Made by a program: the position numbers and the translations under genes. A stretch of DNA of 64,000 nucleotides from NCBI RefSeq assembly GCF_040412425.1, contig NC_089781.1:53847986-53911985 (forward strand), given 5' to 3'. Each line of letters begins with the position of its first letter. The first letter of the stretch is position 1. The notes beneath the pieces are model-generated. The model did not search any database. It saw only the letters and a program-made list of their open reading frames with translations, and had not been told where the DNA came from. The DNA is from Macrobrachium rosenbergii. Lineage: Eukaryota > Arthropoda > Malacostraca > Decapoda > Palaemonidae. Below, one piece after another: positions 22,807-33,967 of the stretch.

Positions 22807-23700
22807 ATGGGGCTCAAGGGCCAAGAACTGCTGGATTGGGTCAATAAAAAGGAGAAGGAAAGAGAAGTCAAGGAAGGGCGAGAAAGGCAGGAAAGAGGAG
22901 GCAAAGAAGGCGAGAAAGGCAGGAAAGAGAAGCCAAGGAAGAGTTGAGAAAGGCAAGAAAGATTAGCTAAGGAAGAGTGAGACAGGCAAGAAAGGCTGGC
23001 TAGGGAGGAGAAAGATCATGCCCATGAATTTGCCCTGGCCACCCAAGGGGTCCATAGCCCTGCAACCACGACTTCACTGTCCTCTATCACTGCCACCAGC
23101 TCCATGATGCCAAAATGGGATGACCCGGGGCCTGAGGCCTGGCTTGACCAAGTGGAAGAGGTCCTCAGGAATATCAAGCCCCAGCCCGCAGAAATCTCTA
23201 TGCTCCTGTCGAAAAATCTGGAGGGAAAGGGCCAAGCTGCGTTCAGCTCCGTCCTGTTAGCAGACCATGGAAATCTTGTGGAGGTCTGAAAGGCCATAAT
23301 TAAGGTCTACGAGCTCACCCCCGAAAGATGGAGACAACGTTGAAGGGAACACTCGAAGGAGGCAGGTCAAACATGGGCTGACTGGGCATGCCATAATTCC
23401 CGAGCTCTCAAGTGGTGGCTAGAATCGAGGACTTCCTACACTACACCCCTCTAGCACTCACTCCTTACCTCTGTGATAGGAACCCTCTGATGCTAGATGA
23501 GTGCTGCCGTTTGGCAGACCACTGGGACACTCACCATCCTAGAGCCAGTTCCTGGGGCCATAAGATTTGGCCCTCTGCTCCTACCTCTGGTCAGACACCA
23601 CCCAGGAATGGACACCCTCACAGGAAGCCCAAATGCAGCCACTGCAAAAGGATGGGGCATTCCACAGAACAGCGCCTCCTGAAAGGGGGAAAGATGCTCT
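22807..23700 (+). pseudogene. Gypsy gag (broken)
   Basis: It starts with MGLKGQELLDWVNKKEKER, then a long Glu/Arg/Lys coiled coil with tandem KEGREGRK-like repeats. The capsid segment is KWDDPGPEAWLDQVEEVLRN (~23,112), followed by LLSKNLEGKGQAAFSSVL, the pattern of gag proteins in this Gypsy group. In-frame continuation past a TGA at 23,287 gives KAIIKVYELTPERWRQ. One zinc knuckle (CSHCKRMGHS, last Cys lost) is at about 23,635. Stops at 22,946, 22,976 and 23,287 and later shifts disable it. Confidence 0.75.
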
Positions 23701-23779
23701 AAGCGCCCTAAACCAAGGGTGGTCCACATGGCCGTCAGTTCACAGAAGACTGCAGCCTAAATCGGCCTTGGTGGCTCCA

Positions 23780-24050
23780 CGCCCCCTCGAAAACTGTCCA
23801 ACGTTGTAGACACAGGCTCCGAGGTGAGCCTCATGATCAGGGATCATGTGCCTTCCTGTGTCACCATCCGCGAGGATGAAAGGATGAGAATCTGCTGGGT
23901 AAATGGGGACGTAAAAGACCTCCCCACGGTACGTCTCAGGGTCACCTTTGGTGGTGCCTCCCATGAGAGGGAGCATCTCTTTGGAGTCACCAAATCCCTC
24001 TGCTGTTAGGACAAGACTTCGTCCAGTGGAGGGATACCTTAATACTATTA
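23780..24050 (+). pseudogene. retroviral-type aspartic protease (partial)
   Basis: The active-site box reads VVDTGSEVSLM at about 23,803-23,835, preceded by a proline/arginine linker. A second conserved stretch resembling the flap and LLGQDF region appears as a LLLGQDF-like string near 24,000-24,015, after a frameshift. This is the enzyme that cuts the gag-pol precursor. Its position directly after the zinc knuckle is normal for Gypsy. Confidence 0.65.
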
Positions 24051-24259
24051 CGATGTATGACAGCCCAGATCCCTGAAGAACACAAGCAGGAGGACTCTCT
24101 CCCAGATGCCGATCTGCTCCCAGCTGATCTCAACCTTGCAGCAGTGCCATGGCTGCATGACCAGCCTGGCACTCTCCAAGACCTACCTAATGCTGAACAG
24201 GCCGCTGCCCTCCTCATCATGAGGGCAGATGCGACCCTGCCTACCCTGAGCCAAGAACA

Positions 24260-25520
24260 GCTCATCTGAGCACAGTTGGAAGACGCCACCCTATGGCGCC
24301 ATTGCTCGGAAGCTGCTACTTCTGAGGAGCTAAAGGACCTGGTGAAAGACGACTTCCTATTGGACGAAAAGGTACTATACCTGGTAACCCGGGGAAGGAA
24401 CGAGCCTGCTCATATCCTCCACCAGCTGTCCCTGCAGCAAGACCTCCTCTGTTTGGGACACGACAGCTTCAGCAGGCATTTCTGGGTAAACTGGACAACT
24501 CGAGCCATAGAGGGCAAATTCTACTGGCCTAACCTGAGGAAGTCCATTAAGGCTTTTATAGCCTCTTGCTCGATGTGCCAGACCTCTGGAAACCGGAATG
24601 AAGTCATTCCTAAAGCTCCCCTCCGGAATATCCCCTCAGTAGGCATTCCTTTCCAAGACATAGTACTGTAATAGACTACTACACACCCCAGGGGCAGATT
24701 TCAAGCAAGACAGGAAACAACCACTGCCTGACAATCATAGATCGTTTCACTAGGTACCCAGAAGCAATACCCATCAGGAGTGCGAACTTGAAGAATGCTG
24801 TGAAAGCCCTCCTTCAGTTCTCCTGCCGTTTCAGGTTCCCAGCCGCCATTCAGAGTGAAGAAGGGCGTCATTGTATGTCCAAGAAGTTCAGGGATGGCAT
24901 GGCCAACCATGGCATTAGGCACATTATCGACCCCTTGTCATCCTGAGAGCCAAGGAATAATGGAACATTTTCACCAAATCCTGGGCTCCACGCTGACGAA
25001 ACTTGAAAGCAAAGGAGGCACTACCTGGGAGGAGAACCTGTCCTATGCCCTTTTTGCTATCTGGCAACGCTCCCGCTGAAACCTTGGGTTGCAGCCCATT
25101 GGAGCTCCTGTATGCTCACTCAGCTGGGGCCCTCTCAACATCCTGTATGAGGCCTGCACTGAACCAGCGAGGGCAAACTGGGAAGAAGAGCTACCAGCAA
25201 TACAAAGGAACCTCTGAACTGCGTGGGCAGTCATGCAGGTGACAGAAGCCACTTCTCAAGAGCAGGTCAAGATCAAATCTGACGAGAAGTCCTGAGCGCG
25301 GTCTTTCAGTATTGGTGACCAGGTCCTGGTCCTGTGGACAGGAGCCACTCGGCTTCTAGAAACTCAATTTACAGGCCCGCACAAACAATTGGCAAACGGG
25401 GGACCCGCAATTACCAAGGCAGTTGTGGGAAGAGGCAAGCAAAATGGCTCCATATAAACCTCTTAAAACCATATGTGTACAGAGAGGCTCAGGACCCAGA
25501 GGGGCACCCTCCCATTTCAT
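24260..25520 (+). pseudogene. Gypsy integrase (zinc finger, core and C-terminal GPF domain), placed before RT
   Basis: HHCC finger: the His pair lies in HDSFSRHFW near 24,460-24,486, and the Cys pair in CSMCQ near 24,565-24,580. Catalytic core: DYYTPQG near 24,676 (first Asp), IDRFTRYPEA near 24,740, IQSEEGRH near 24,850 (the usual SDxG second Asp is Glu) and HPESQGIMEHFHQ near 24,935 (third residue). C-terminus: GDQVLVL near 25,313, FTGP near 25,370 and KWLHINLLKPYV near 25,441, which is the Gypsy GPY/F module. At least four frame changes and several stops. Confidence 0.8.
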
Positions 25521-25546
25521 GAGCTCTCACTGGCACCATCACTACG

Positions 25547-26530
25547 ATGCTGCTGCCCTCAACAGACTCACAGGTGCTACACAATTTACAGGACACCACT
25601 CCGTTGCTAGAAGAGCACCACAAAGAAGCGGTGTACCAGCTGCTTCACGCACACCAGCAGGTTATTCAAGACCGTCTCGGGTGCACTGACGTCGTGCAAC
25701 ATACCATCCACTTGTGGGACGGTGTCTCACCCATAGCCCAAGGATACTACAGAGTCAACCCCAACAAGAGTCAGCACATACAAGAACAAGTTGAGCTGCA
25801 ATTAAAGCTTGGACTCATCGAAGTGAGCCATAGTGAATGGTCCTCCCCGGTCGTCTTGGTACCTAAGGAGGGAGGAGGTGACAGGCTGTGTATAGACTTC
25901 AGAAAGTTGAACGAATTCACAAAGCCTGAGCCTTACCCTCTCTCACGGATCGAGGCATGCCTGGACAACCTGGAGTGCTCCATAGGCAAGATAAACCTCG
26001 AGAAAGGATATTAGCAGGTGCCCCTGTTGGAGGAGTCGAGCCCTCTTACTGCCTTCGTCACTCTCACTGGACTTTTCCAATTCAAAGTGATGCCCTTTAG
26101 TCTTAAAAATTCCCCAGGAAACAAAAATTCCCTGAGTTGTTTCCCAAGGCTGATGAATAGGGTCCTAGTTGAAATCGAGAACTGTGTCATCTACTTGGAC
26201 AAAGTGACCTACGCACACACTTGGGAGGAGCACATGCAGATCCTTGACCAAATCCTCACAGCCCTCAGAAAAGCCATTCTGGTCGTCAACCTCAAAAAAT
26301 GCCAGTTTGGAGTGGCAGAGATAACATACCTCAGTCACTGGGTGGGGAACGGAAAGCTGATGCCGAAAGATGCCAACATCTGTGCCATAAGGGACATGCT
26401 TTATCAAGAAACAAAGAGGGAGGTGCAGTGATTTATTGGCATGGTCCAGTATTTCAGGCGGTTCATACCAAGTTTCGCTGACGCCGTGGCCCCTATCATT
26501 AACCTCTTCCGAAGGAGACAGCCTTTCTGA
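25547..26530 (+). pseudogene. Gypsy reverse transcriptase
   Basis: The longest open part (155 codons) contains VELQLKLGLIEVSHSEWSSP, VVLVPKEGG and LCIDFRKLNEFT, the classic Ty3/Gypsy fingers. LSRIEACLDNL and the KINLEKGY palm follow, where the usual Asp of DLxxGY is Asn. A stop at 26,014 separates it from the next frame, with FQFKVMPFSLKNSP and the active-site box YLDKVTYAHTWEEH (YxDD changed to YLDK). FIGMVQYFRRFIPSFAD near 26,432 is the thumb/connection. Inactive. Confidence 0.85.
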
Positions 26531-26559
26531 TGTATGCCCAAGTGCGAAAGGGCATATGA

Positions 26560-26985
26560 TCATCTTAAGGCAGTCTTGATCAACCAACCCTTGACTACGA
26601 CCGGCCTTTTTATATGGTGGTTGATGCCAGCGACACTGGCATTAGGGCTGTCAAGTTTTAAGAGAAAGATGAGGTCAGGCACCCTGTGGCCTGCTATTCA
26701 AAAAAGCTCAACTCTGCTCAGACGAGGTATAGCACCATCGAAAAAGAGCTGCTGGGCATGATCCTAGCCATGAAGCAATTTGAGTCGTATCATTTGGATC
26801 ATAAATTCCTGCTAACTGTCATCAATCATAACCCCCTTACGTATCTTACTACTTTCAGGGACCAGAACAAGCACCTGATGCATTGGTTGTATCAACCTCC
26901 AGGAGTATAACTGGAGGATTGAACACATAAAAGGGAGCAATTAACAAGATTGCGGATGTCCTACCAAGGCATCAAGACTAACAAT
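26560..26985 (+). pseudogene. Gypsy RNase H
   Basis: VVDASDTGIRAV near 26,620 (first catalytic Asp), VACYSKKLNSAQTRYSTIEK near 26,683 with the catalytic Glu, and INHNPLTYL near 26,822 (Asp of the usual TDHxPL changed to Asn). An IADVLPRHQD-like end is near 26,945. No integrase follows it. The next 220 bp look like untranslated or LTR-like DNA. Confidence 0.8.
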
Positions 26986-27221
26986 TCTGTTCGTAAGTTG
27001 CTTGTTGAAGTGCTGTGCAAGGCTCCAACGAGTTTGATCCCTCAAAAGAGTAAGATACTTCCTTCCTTGTTGCTATCCTTTCCCTGTAATGTGAATCCCG
27101 AGTCCCTGACTCAGCAAACCCGTGAGCTTATGCACCTAGTTGTATTCATTGTACTTAGCTTCGTGCCACAAGACACCCGTGTTGTTAGTGCCTCGTCTGG
27201 CACCGTGCTGTCATATAAGTA

Positions 27222-27291
27222 ACACACACTCATTCACTGGCTTGCGCGCGTATGTAGGGGCAAGGTGGGGAACTTGTTCTTTGAAATCCAG

Positions 27292-27369
<78 letters not shown>

Positions 27370-27440
27370 CAGGATTTCAAAGAAGGCAAATGCCCCCTCT
27401 ACCCCTACGTGCAGGCAACGAGCCAGTGAATGAGTGTGTG
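27222..27440. repeat. palindrome with ~78-bp arms and a (TA)n centre
   Basis: The left arm (27,222-27,298; CACACTCATTCACTGGC...) and right arm (27,362-27,440) are inverted copies with scattered differences. They flank an uninterrupted (TA)n run at 27,298-27,362. The arm ends are CCAGGAAAATTA and TAATTTTCCAGG. Confidence 0.85.
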
Positions 27441-27614
27441 CATACATCTGTACCCTACACATACGATTGCATTTATCTTTTGGTTTGTAAAAATAAAAAA
27501 AATGAGATATACAGCAAGAATATAAATGAGAAAAGCTTAAAATATGAATAAAAAAGTGAAGGAGCATGTGTGTTACTGCATAGGTTTCAAAGTAAGCAAT
27601 ACCTCAGTTGTTGT

Positions 27615-27648
<34 letters not shown>

Positions 27649-28226
27649 CTATTCTACATTTTTTTTCTTGGTATAGTAGTTCTTCATTTGAGGGGTGGGT
27701 AGAGCTCTCGGCTAGCACGCTGCTGGCCCAGCGTTCGACTCTCCGACTGTCCAGTGAAGAATTAGAGGAATTGATTTCTGGTGATCGAAATTAATTTCTC
27801 GTTATAATGTGGTTCGGATTCCATAATAAGCTGTAGGTCCCATTGCTAGGTAACCAGTTGGTTCTTAGCCACGTAAAATAAATCTAATCCTTTGGGCCAG
27901 CCCTAGGAGAGTTGTTAATCAGCTCAGTGGTCTAGTTAAACTAAGATATACTTAACTTTTTTCTTTGTTATAGTACAGTATTATACATATTTAATGAAAT
28001 GTGGAAAAATCAAGCATAAAAACAAGAAACCTAACAAGCTGTAGCAAGTTCACCAGCAAATGAGTGTGTAAATACGTACACAATTGTGTTTATCGTTGGG
28101 TTTGTAAAAATTTTAAAAATGAGAAAATACAGTAAAAGTATAAATGAGAATAGCATGAAATATAAATGAAAAAGTGAAGGAGTATGTATGTTACTGTACT
28201 AGGTTCGATGTAAATATACCGTAGTT

Positions 28227-28289
<63 letters not shown>

Positions 28290-28680
28290 ATAATGTATAT
28301 ATATTAATAAAATATGAATTACTGTATCAAAAACATAAAAACACACAAGAAGACAAGCTCTAGCAAGTCAGATGTCTACCTAGCCCTCTTCACCCATCCA
28401 ACACTGCATCCCCAACCCCTGCCAGCCAGGGAAACAGCTACCCAGCTCCACCCACCTTCCAGAACAACCCCCCTTTTTTAGGTGAGTTCCTCTTCACAGC
28501 CTTACTGCTCCCCCTCTCCCAGCCATCCAACCTACCCCTCACCATGGAAACTTTTTGAGGCTTCCTCTACCCCACCAAACCCTTTTTCAGTCTGTTTATG
28601 AGTGTAATCAGTGTTACCAACATTTTACTGAGACCGCACAGTATTGCCAACCATCAGAGAGTATGTTTTTCAAATTCTTT
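27427..28680. repeat. two tandem copies of a Tigger-related ~350-600 bp repeat with (CT)n
   Basis: 27,427-27,680 and 28,045-28,680 both match 56,345-57,055. Shared blocks are GATTGCATTTATC, AAAAATGAGAAAATA, AGTGAAGGAG, CAGTTGTTG plus a (CT)n array, and then ACACTGCATCCCC, CCACCTTCC and TGTTTATGAGTGTAA. The (CT)n arrays are 27,615-27,645 and 28,227-28,287. The first copy is interrupted by the SINE at 27,691-27,960. Confidence 0.75.
27691..27960 (+). mobile_element. tRNA-derived SINE
   Basis: The head looks like a tRNA gene: GGGTGGGTAGAGCTCTCGGC includes an A-box-like stretch, and GCGTTCGACTCTCC (~27,731) is a B box. The body has TTCGGATTCCATAATAAGC and GGTAACCAGTTGGTTCTTAG, and the tail AACTAAGATATACTTAAC. 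Similar flanks on both sides, TTTTTTTCTTGGTATAGTAG (27,661-27,680) and TTTTTTCTTTGTTATAGTAC (~27,957-27,976), look like a diverged target duplication in the Tigger-related host repeat. A 3' fragment of the same SINE lies at 37,728-37,790. Confidence 0.75.
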
Positions 28681-28681
28681 A

Positions 28682-28683
<2 letters not shown>

Positions 28684-28737
<54 letters not shown>

Positions 28738-28800
28738 ATATCTATATCTATATCTATATCTATATATATATATCTATATCTATATATATGTATATATATG

Positions 28801-28875
<75 letters not shown>

Positions 28876-28976
28876 TATGTCTCTCATTTTGATCCATGGG
28901 GTCCAGTTGTGTCTCGATAATGTTGAGTTCTGGATGATGACGATCCGGATAACTGAGGGCTTTCTGTATCAATATA

Positions 28977-29042
<66 letters not shown>

Positions 29043-29055
29043 GTACAGTATATGA

Positions 29056-29115
<60 letters not shown>

Positions 29116-29123
29116 AAATTCTT

Positions 29124-29171
<48 letters not shown>
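28684..29171. repeat. cluster of (TA)n and (CTATAT)n arrays
   Basis: Arrays at 28,684-28,873 (with an inner (CTATAT)n part at 28,735-28,790), 28,977-29,039, 29,055-29,112 and 29,128-29,171. Frames through them are low-complexity artefacts. Confidence 0.9.
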
Positions 29172-29176
<5 letters not shown>

Positions 29177-29285
29177 TATATATCTTATAATTCTGGGCTT
29201 TGATCCATGGGGTCCAGTTGTGTCTCGATAATGTTGAGTTCTGGATGATGACGATCCGAATAACTGAGGGCTTTCTGTATCAATA
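28880..29285. repeat. 88-bp direct repeat on both sides of TA arrays
   Basis: TTTGATCCATGGGGTCCAGT... to ...GGGCTTTCTGTATCAAT occurs at about 28,890-28,973 and 29,202-29,285 with one visible substitution (GATCCGGATAAC against GATCCGAATAAC). The block ends with GGATAACTGAGGGCTTTCTG, resembling a pogo-type TIR read outward. Confidence 0.75.
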
Positions 29286-29566
29286 GAAAAGCCAGTAGGC
29301 TGCAATTTGGAAATACTGTACCTGCTGTTTATGTCACAGGAATGTTTTGCTCTTAATACCTGGAGAAGTCATTGTTCAGCCCTGTGGTGACTGTTGGCAG
29401 GATAGCCAGCAAGTGTCCTTCTTTTCCTTTGTCTTTACTATAGCCCTCTAGATGGGCAGCTAATCCTGAACTGTATATGGTATGATACTGAACATGAACA
29501 GTATAATTTTCTTCATAGTCAAAAGTGTTTACGCCCAATATAGACTCCTCATGATATCAAATACTA

Positions 29567-29900
29567 CAGTAAACCTCCCATATTCACGTTCTCACTATTC
29601 GCGGGTTTCTCTGTGGAACGTATCTACCCATTATTCACGGAAAATTCGCCCATTCGCGGTATTTTTCACTGAGAAATATTCACTAATTACTGTATTTTCA
29701 TATAATTTTCATGAATAATGCGTTTTGTGATAAAACTATTAAAGTACTCAGGTATAAGCATTTTTACAGAGTTTTACTTGTTTTAACTATCAAAATGGGC
29801 AGTTCTAAGTGTTTTTAGAGGGGCTTTAAGTATTTGCGGATTTTAGCTATTCGTAGGAGAAGTGTGGTACGCATCCCCCGCAAATACGGGGGGTTCGCTG
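29567..29900. mobile_element. pogo/Tigger-type MITE, 334 bp, TA target duplication
   Basis: Ends are CAGTAAACCTCCCATATTCA (29,567) and the inverse of CAGCGAACCCCCCGTATTTG (ending 29,900), both flanked by TA. CAGT ends, TA duplication, and internal CGCGGGTTTTTCTG-like and ATTCGCGG motifs fit non-autonomous pogo elements. A decayed partial relative lies at 44,800-44,968. Confidence 0.75.
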
Positions 29901-29902
29901 TA

Positions 29903-30775
29903 TCACACAGCTGGAGACCTGAACAGTACTTCATTTAAGGTTTACAGAAGACTCAGCAAATTTAGTTACAGTAACTTCATACTTGATGGTGCTATCCTAA
30001 TCAGAGCAGAACACCAAATGTGCTTCTGCCTGAATAGATAATTGGCTATGAAAGGCAATGTTTTGTGATCCAAACATGAATTTAATAAAAGTAAGTCTTA
30101 TGTTTTCTACTTATAAATAATTTATCCATGTATCCATATCTCTTCCTTGTGATGAGCACAAGTGTCTCCTACATAGACCAATGCCTCACTTTGAGGATAG
30201 CTGGGTGTCAATAATTTTGAAATGGAATTTGAATCACCTTTATGAATTATTGAGATGAGATCATCGTTTTAAAAGCCAAAATGTAGGCTTAATCAGCAAT
30301 AGTTTTTCGGTATAAAACACAAAATACAGTAATAAGTTTTGTTTATTAGTTCTTTAATGTATAACACAATTTGTTTAATTCCTCATACATATCTTAATTA
30401 CTGATATTGCTGCCATTAACCTTTTGGTATGATGCTACTGATTTATTCATGAAGGCCTGCTGTAAAACTGAAGTCATAAGTGCTCATGGGGATTCTTACA
30501 CAGAAAGGTTATATACTCACTGAGATTCTTAGATGTGTTGTGTACTTCTTCTTTGATCTAGAAATTTGTTAAAGAAGTTAACATTCCTCATAAGGTGATG
30601 GTGAGCAGATATTCTGGTTCACTGTCATGGTGTGTATTGCAGAAGAATGAATACAGTAACTAATACACAGTAGCCTATATTCTTAGCTGTAAAGTGTGTT
30701 CAGCAAGTATTAATGCCATTGTTATTAATTTCTGAATTTCTCTTGTTTTATTTTAACGTTTGGTTTTCTTTTCAG
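29903..30775. other. spacer, presumed intron
   Basis: No repeat or coding signal was recognised. It ends in a strong acceptor tract at 30,745-30,775. Confidence 0.45.
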
Positions 30776-30806
30776 CCACATACTGGAAATGGGATTAGTT
30801 CTCTAG
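30776..30806 (+). CDS. possible 31-nt microexon of a host gene
   Basis: A pyrimidine-rich tract (TTTGGTTTTCTTTTCAG) ends at 30,775 and a consensus donor GTGAGT begins at 30,807. In phase 0 the 31 nt read PHTGNGISSL plus one extra base, and the other two frames contain stops. The leftover G joins the AT that opens the exon at 58,698 to make a clean GAT codon, so phases agree. Both splice sites are close to consensus, which is why I call it despite the length. Function unknown. Confidence 0.45.
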
Positions 30807-33337
30807 GTGAGTATGGGAAGAATTGATACTTATTATGTAAGGTATTCTTATTAATCTTTCTGTTAAGAGGTAGAATTAAAGCATTCAAAATGTAGACAGT
30901 ATAAGTAGTAAACTAGAAAATATGAAGAAATGAAAGGAGATAGTTTCTCACAAATATCCTTTTGATGTCAGTAGAGCAGGAGGTACATTTGAACCTGCTT
31001 GTGCAATCTTTAGGAATATGGTTTTTGCCAATGTAATATATGTCCTTAAGAATAATTATATTAAATTAAACTTGATGCAATAGAAAATTTGCTAAACTAC
31101 CCCTGATAAAACTATCGAAAAATAACCACTTATGAAGCAGCAGAGGCACCAGGTTTGTTCCTCTAGGGGAGAAACTGAGTAATTGTGTGCATTTTTAAAT
31201 GGCTTATCTGCATCCCCCACTTGTGTGGTCTCAAGCATGTGTCATTGGGCATCATATGATCACAAGAAGGAAACCTGCTCTGCGCTACTCAAATCTCTTT
31301 TGGTGTCACACTGAGCATTACTTCCAGCAGCTTGGGTTACTGAATGTGTTATGAAACTTTCCAGAAAATCTCAAGAATTGCTTTGTGAATTGTGAGGTGA
31401 ATAAGTGTGTTATGTGATTGTGTGAAGTGTTGTGAATGTCTTAAGCATGTTTTCCAAGTGTAGTGCAAGTGTGTCTGGTGAAACTTCCAAGTTTAAGAAG
31501 GTTTGCAATACTTTGGCTGTCGAAGTTAAGCCTGACATTGTGTGGCATTGCAACAAAGGATAAGGTACCGCCAGTGTTAGCAAGGCATGTGGGTCTCAGT
31601 CTCAGAAGTCAATAGTCCTTTGGAAATAAAATGCCGTTACTACTGCAAGGCTGAATGGCTATAAGGAGGGTCACCAAGACCAAGACATGTGGCCCAGTTT
31701 TGGAGGAGATGAACAGACTCTTATTCATTGGGTTTCAATATTTAATCTGAAGGTAAGATAGTTTATCACAACCAGATGGTGAAGATAAGATTCTGATCTT
31801 TGTTTGCCAATTAAAAGGTTAAAGTTGGAAGGTCAGATTACAAGGGGATTTTTACTGAAAGTCACAGGGGATTCTAGGACCACAAGAAGCTGGTCAATAC
31901 TCTATTCTTTACAACATCTGTAAAAGCTGTGAGAGACAGCAAGAGGTTACCAAGATATGCCTAGAGATCCTGAAGCATCAGAATTATGAGTTGATATGTG
32001 AGAGAACACTGCACTAGTGCTCAGGGGTGCCAAAGACTATATCCTCCTTGTGCTGCTTTCTAGTCCAGAAGTGGATATGAAGCTCATGCCCAGTTGATTT
32101 AAAACATTCAGAGAATTCGCTGGGATTGAAAGGTTTTAGCTTTGAATAACTCTGGGTAATTTATGCCCAATCTACCACAGCTACATGTTACTTGTTTCAC
32201 CAACCCATCCATGATATGCCAGAGAGAATAACATCCTCAACTGGTACCTCTTCTTTGTAGATATAATAGCAGTGCATCCTATTGGTATGGTGACCTATGC
32301 TTTTTTGAGTTTTTATACCTTCAAACACCACCTCTTTCATCCGGTCCTTGGATCAAGGGATCATCGTGACATTCAACGTTTGCTATCAGTGGTTCATGAT
32401 GAAGAGCTGTGTCCAGTTTGGAGATGGGATATTCCAAGAATATTGCCATCACTTCAATATTTAGCTTGTGATCGACTTCATCACTGATGCAGGTTAGTGG
32501 AAGATCTGGCCTGCTAACAGCATTCATAAGGACGTTAGATTTTCGCACAAGGGAAGGGTTTGAAGATGAGTTTTCATAGTTGTTTGAGAGTCACAGCAAA
32601 TTGCTGAAAAATTTGGAGTTGATAGTGACTGAGTAGTAACATGCAGCAAAATTTGAAGAGTCAAGGGAGGTAAAAAATCAAATAATTGTGGCAGATCAGG
32701 ATACCTTGGAATTTAATTTTTGAAGGATGTTGATCCTAACACCTCTAAAAGGGGCACTACAATATCTAGGATCCATTCAACCCTTCAGCTGTACAAGGAA
32801 ATGCTAAAAGAAAAGAAACGATGTCCTTGGCAAGGAGTGATGTCATTACTTTTAAAATCTCCTCCTACTGTCCACTTCGCTCCCTTTGCTGATCATCCAG
32901 ATTCTCCTTATCTTCAGCATCTGAGTTAGAAGTCTGTCCTCATCTGTGATCTCCATGTGCATCATCAACCAGAGGATCTGCCTCTCTTCCACTATACCCA
33001 GTTCGAGTTACCCACTAACTCCAGTTGTCTCCAAACTTTTCATTAAAGCTGATAGCTCTCAATGGTGATGATGAACTCGTATCTCACTACACTTTAGAGG
33101 AGTGCACTGTAGGTGGGAAAGGGAAATTGCTGATAGCTTCATTTGGAATGGACAAGGATTATAGTGAGTACAACATATGCCACAATTTTTTCAGAAACTG
33201 AGATATTCAATCACAATAGCCTGAGTGATAAGTTGCTGTATGACCGTAACTGTATTTATCCCAGTTGATTTTTTTTATATTCATAAAGTACAGTATTCTT
33301 AATCAGTCATTTTTGAAGATGCACTTTGTTTCGTGTT
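30807..33337. other. degenerate region, no confident call
   Basis: From about 31,448 one frame reads about 75 codons with two stops (GTASVSKACGSQSQKSIVLW near 31,566). Open frames at 32,272-32,487 and 32,720-32,929 have no motif I recognise. It may be the degraded 5' part of the second DIRS copy, which begins to match copy 1 at 33,338, or an unrelated dead element. No alignment to copy 1 upstream of 4,620 was visible. Confidence 0.3.
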
Positions 33338-33967
33338 AAAGACTGGTACAAGGGGAGGACAATATCTTTTTCCTCCATTGCCCCAGATTTCGAAGGTTTT
33401 GAGCAAACTTCTAACCTTCAAAGGAACAGCTAACTTTAATAGCCCCGAATTGGCCAAACAGGCATTGGTTCCTATTACTTCAGTGGGTTTGGTACATTTC
33501 AGCGTGGCCCATTTGGCGTAGCTGATTCGGCGTGGCCGATTCGACGTCAGAGAAATAATTGGACTATTCGGCGTAGCCGTTAAGGCGTCAGAACATTTCG
33601 ACGTCACTCACTCTAAAATTTTATTAGGATATATTTTTCATGCAGGGGAATCCAGAACAGGCCGGAAGTCCAGAAAAAGATGAAAAAGGGTAAAAATAAT
33701 GAAAACACCCAACTTCTAATATGACTTTTTTTGTCATTTATTCTTAGAATCAAATATTACCCCATTTTATAAACTGATGAAATAACGTAAATTAAAAACT
33801 TGAATTGAAAAACTGCATTATAAAAAATTAAAAAAAAAACAGTAAATCTATTTAATCTTAGAAATTGCGTTTTCAGTTCGTTATTATGAGCAACACCCCT
33901 AAGGAATTCAATAGGATCTAATGATTCCACTTCCAGTATGACTTTTTTTATTTGTTCATCAGCATCT

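Larger units (their letters stand above)
22790..27000 (+). mobile_element. Gypsy (Ty3-type) retrotransposon with integrase before RT (Gmr1-type order), decayed
   Basis: Domains read in one direction: gag (22,807-23,700), aspartic protease (~23,790-23,860), integrase (24,270-25,520), reverse transcriptase (25,547-26,530) and RNase H (26,590-26,985). The order PR-IN-RT-RH is the copia-like order known in Ty3/Gypsy only from the Gmr1 group. No integrase follows RNase H, and the end of integrase passes into RT with only a short linker, which argues against two nested fragments. No LTR pair was identified. The minisatellite replaces the 5' side. Confidence 0.75.
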
